Below are positions 46,143 through 46,349 of a stretch of DNA of 46,349 bases, in pieces. Where the stretch lies: the NCBI RefSeq assembly GCF_022008395.1, contig NZ_JAIRBB010000016.1, positions 1-46,349 on the forward strand. The letters are read 5' to 3'. This DNA comes from Aequorivita xiaoshiensis (GTDB lineage Bacteria; Bacteroidota; Bacteroidia; Flavobacteriales; Flavobacteriaceae). The position numbers and the translations under genes were made by a program. The stretch's first letter is position 1, and each line of letters starts with the position of its first letter. A model generated the notes under the pieces. The model was not told the origin of the DNA. It did no database searches and saw only the letters and a program-made list of their open reading frames with translations.

Positions 46143-46349
46143 ATGAAATCATATTACATTTACTTATTAGAATGTTCCGATGGTTTACTATATACGGGAC
46201 TTACGAATAACATTTCAAGGAGATTTAATGAACATCAACTTGGTAAAAATAAATCTTGTTTCACATACAAACGAAGACCTTTAAAATTAATATTTCATCA
46301 AGAGTTCAATGATATAGAACAGGCTATATATTTCGAGAAAAAAATAAAA
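46143..46349 (+). CDS. GIY-YIG nuclease domain protein, cut by the window end
   Basis: Sixty-nine residues are visible and the frame is open at the window edge. The domain has YYIYLLEC for GIY, LYTGLT for YIG, the catalytic arginine region NISRRFNEH, and the late helix AIYFEKKIK carrying the conserved Glu. It matches the small UvrC/YhbQ-like single-domain nucleases, usually about 80-100 aa, so only a short end is missing. The start ATG is 27 bases after the inverted repeat pair. The substrate is unknown; a role with the repeats is inferred from position. Confidence 0.88.
   Translation, partial: MKSYYIYLLECSDGLLYTGLTNNISRRFNEHQLGKNKSCFTYKRRPLKLIFHQEFNDIEQAIYFEKKIK

Noticed and set aside
1-46349. 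CRISPR arrays, insertion sequences, prophage genes, rRNA genes and riboswitches
   Set aside because: No repeat-spacer pattern, transposase, integrase, phage structural gene, rRNA sequence or riboswitch-like leader was seen on either strand.

Overview
The window looks like a chromosomal segment of a marine-type member of the Flavobacteriaceae (Bacteroidota). The evidence is the AT-rich sequence, a C-terminal type IX secretion (T9SS) sorting domain, SusC-plug-like wording inside a DUF4139 protein, an FtsZ with a very long tail, promoter -7 elements of the TAnnTTTG type, A-rich leaders without clear Shine-Dalgarno sites, and lipoproteins typical of the group. The genus cannot be fixed from the sequence alone.

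Layout. (1) 1-226 holds a GC-rich island on the minus strand: a tRNA-Arg-like 5' half with a 40-nt hairpin in its D-loop and no 3' half. (2) 227-16541, all on the minus strand, is yqeY preceded by a division and cell wall (dcw) cluster in the order mraZ, rsmH, ftsL-like, ftsI, murE, mraY, murD, ftsW, murG, murC, ftsQ, ftsA, ftsZ. murF and ddl are absent. Four phased GTGG boxes precede mraZ and look like its autoregulatory operator. (3) 16.7-20.6 kb, plus strand: an alpha/beta hydrolase, engB, a DUF547 lipoprotein with an arsenosugar-type glycosyltransferase, and a hemerythrin-like protein. (4) 20.6-23.4 kb, minus: a DUF4139 protein and a GH113-like lipoprotein. (5) 23.5-28.7 kb, plus: an FAD oxidoreductase, a membrane polyferredoxin and two family 2 glycosyltransferases. 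(6) 28.7-44.6 kb, minus: mpl, a TPR protein, a DUF4136 lipoprotein, a LytS/LytTR two-component pair, a small exported protein, obgE, adk, a membrane-bound TPR-AraC regulator, a T9SS cargo protein, a TPR membrane protein, a GNAT acetyltransferase, an EamA transporter, a thioredoxin-like protein and a hotdog thioesterase. (7) 44.8 kb to the end, plus: purK, a pair of inverted palindromic repeats, and a GIY-YIG nuclease gene cut by the window edge.

How the genes work together. The dcw cluster supplies cytoplasmic peptidoglycan precursor synthesis (MurC, D, E, MraY, MurG), septal polymerisation (FtsW, FtsI) and the divisome core (FtsZ, A, Q, L). MurE carries the DNPR motif, so the peptidoglycan should contain meso-DAP, and Mpl at 28.8 kb would recycle the same tripeptide. 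The strongest candidate for something undescribed is the last 320 bases: two inverted, hairpin-forming copies of one repeat with compensatory changes, lying 27 bases ahead of a GIY-YIG nuclease. This resembles in layout the REPIN/RAYT systems of other bacteria but has an unrelated enzyme.
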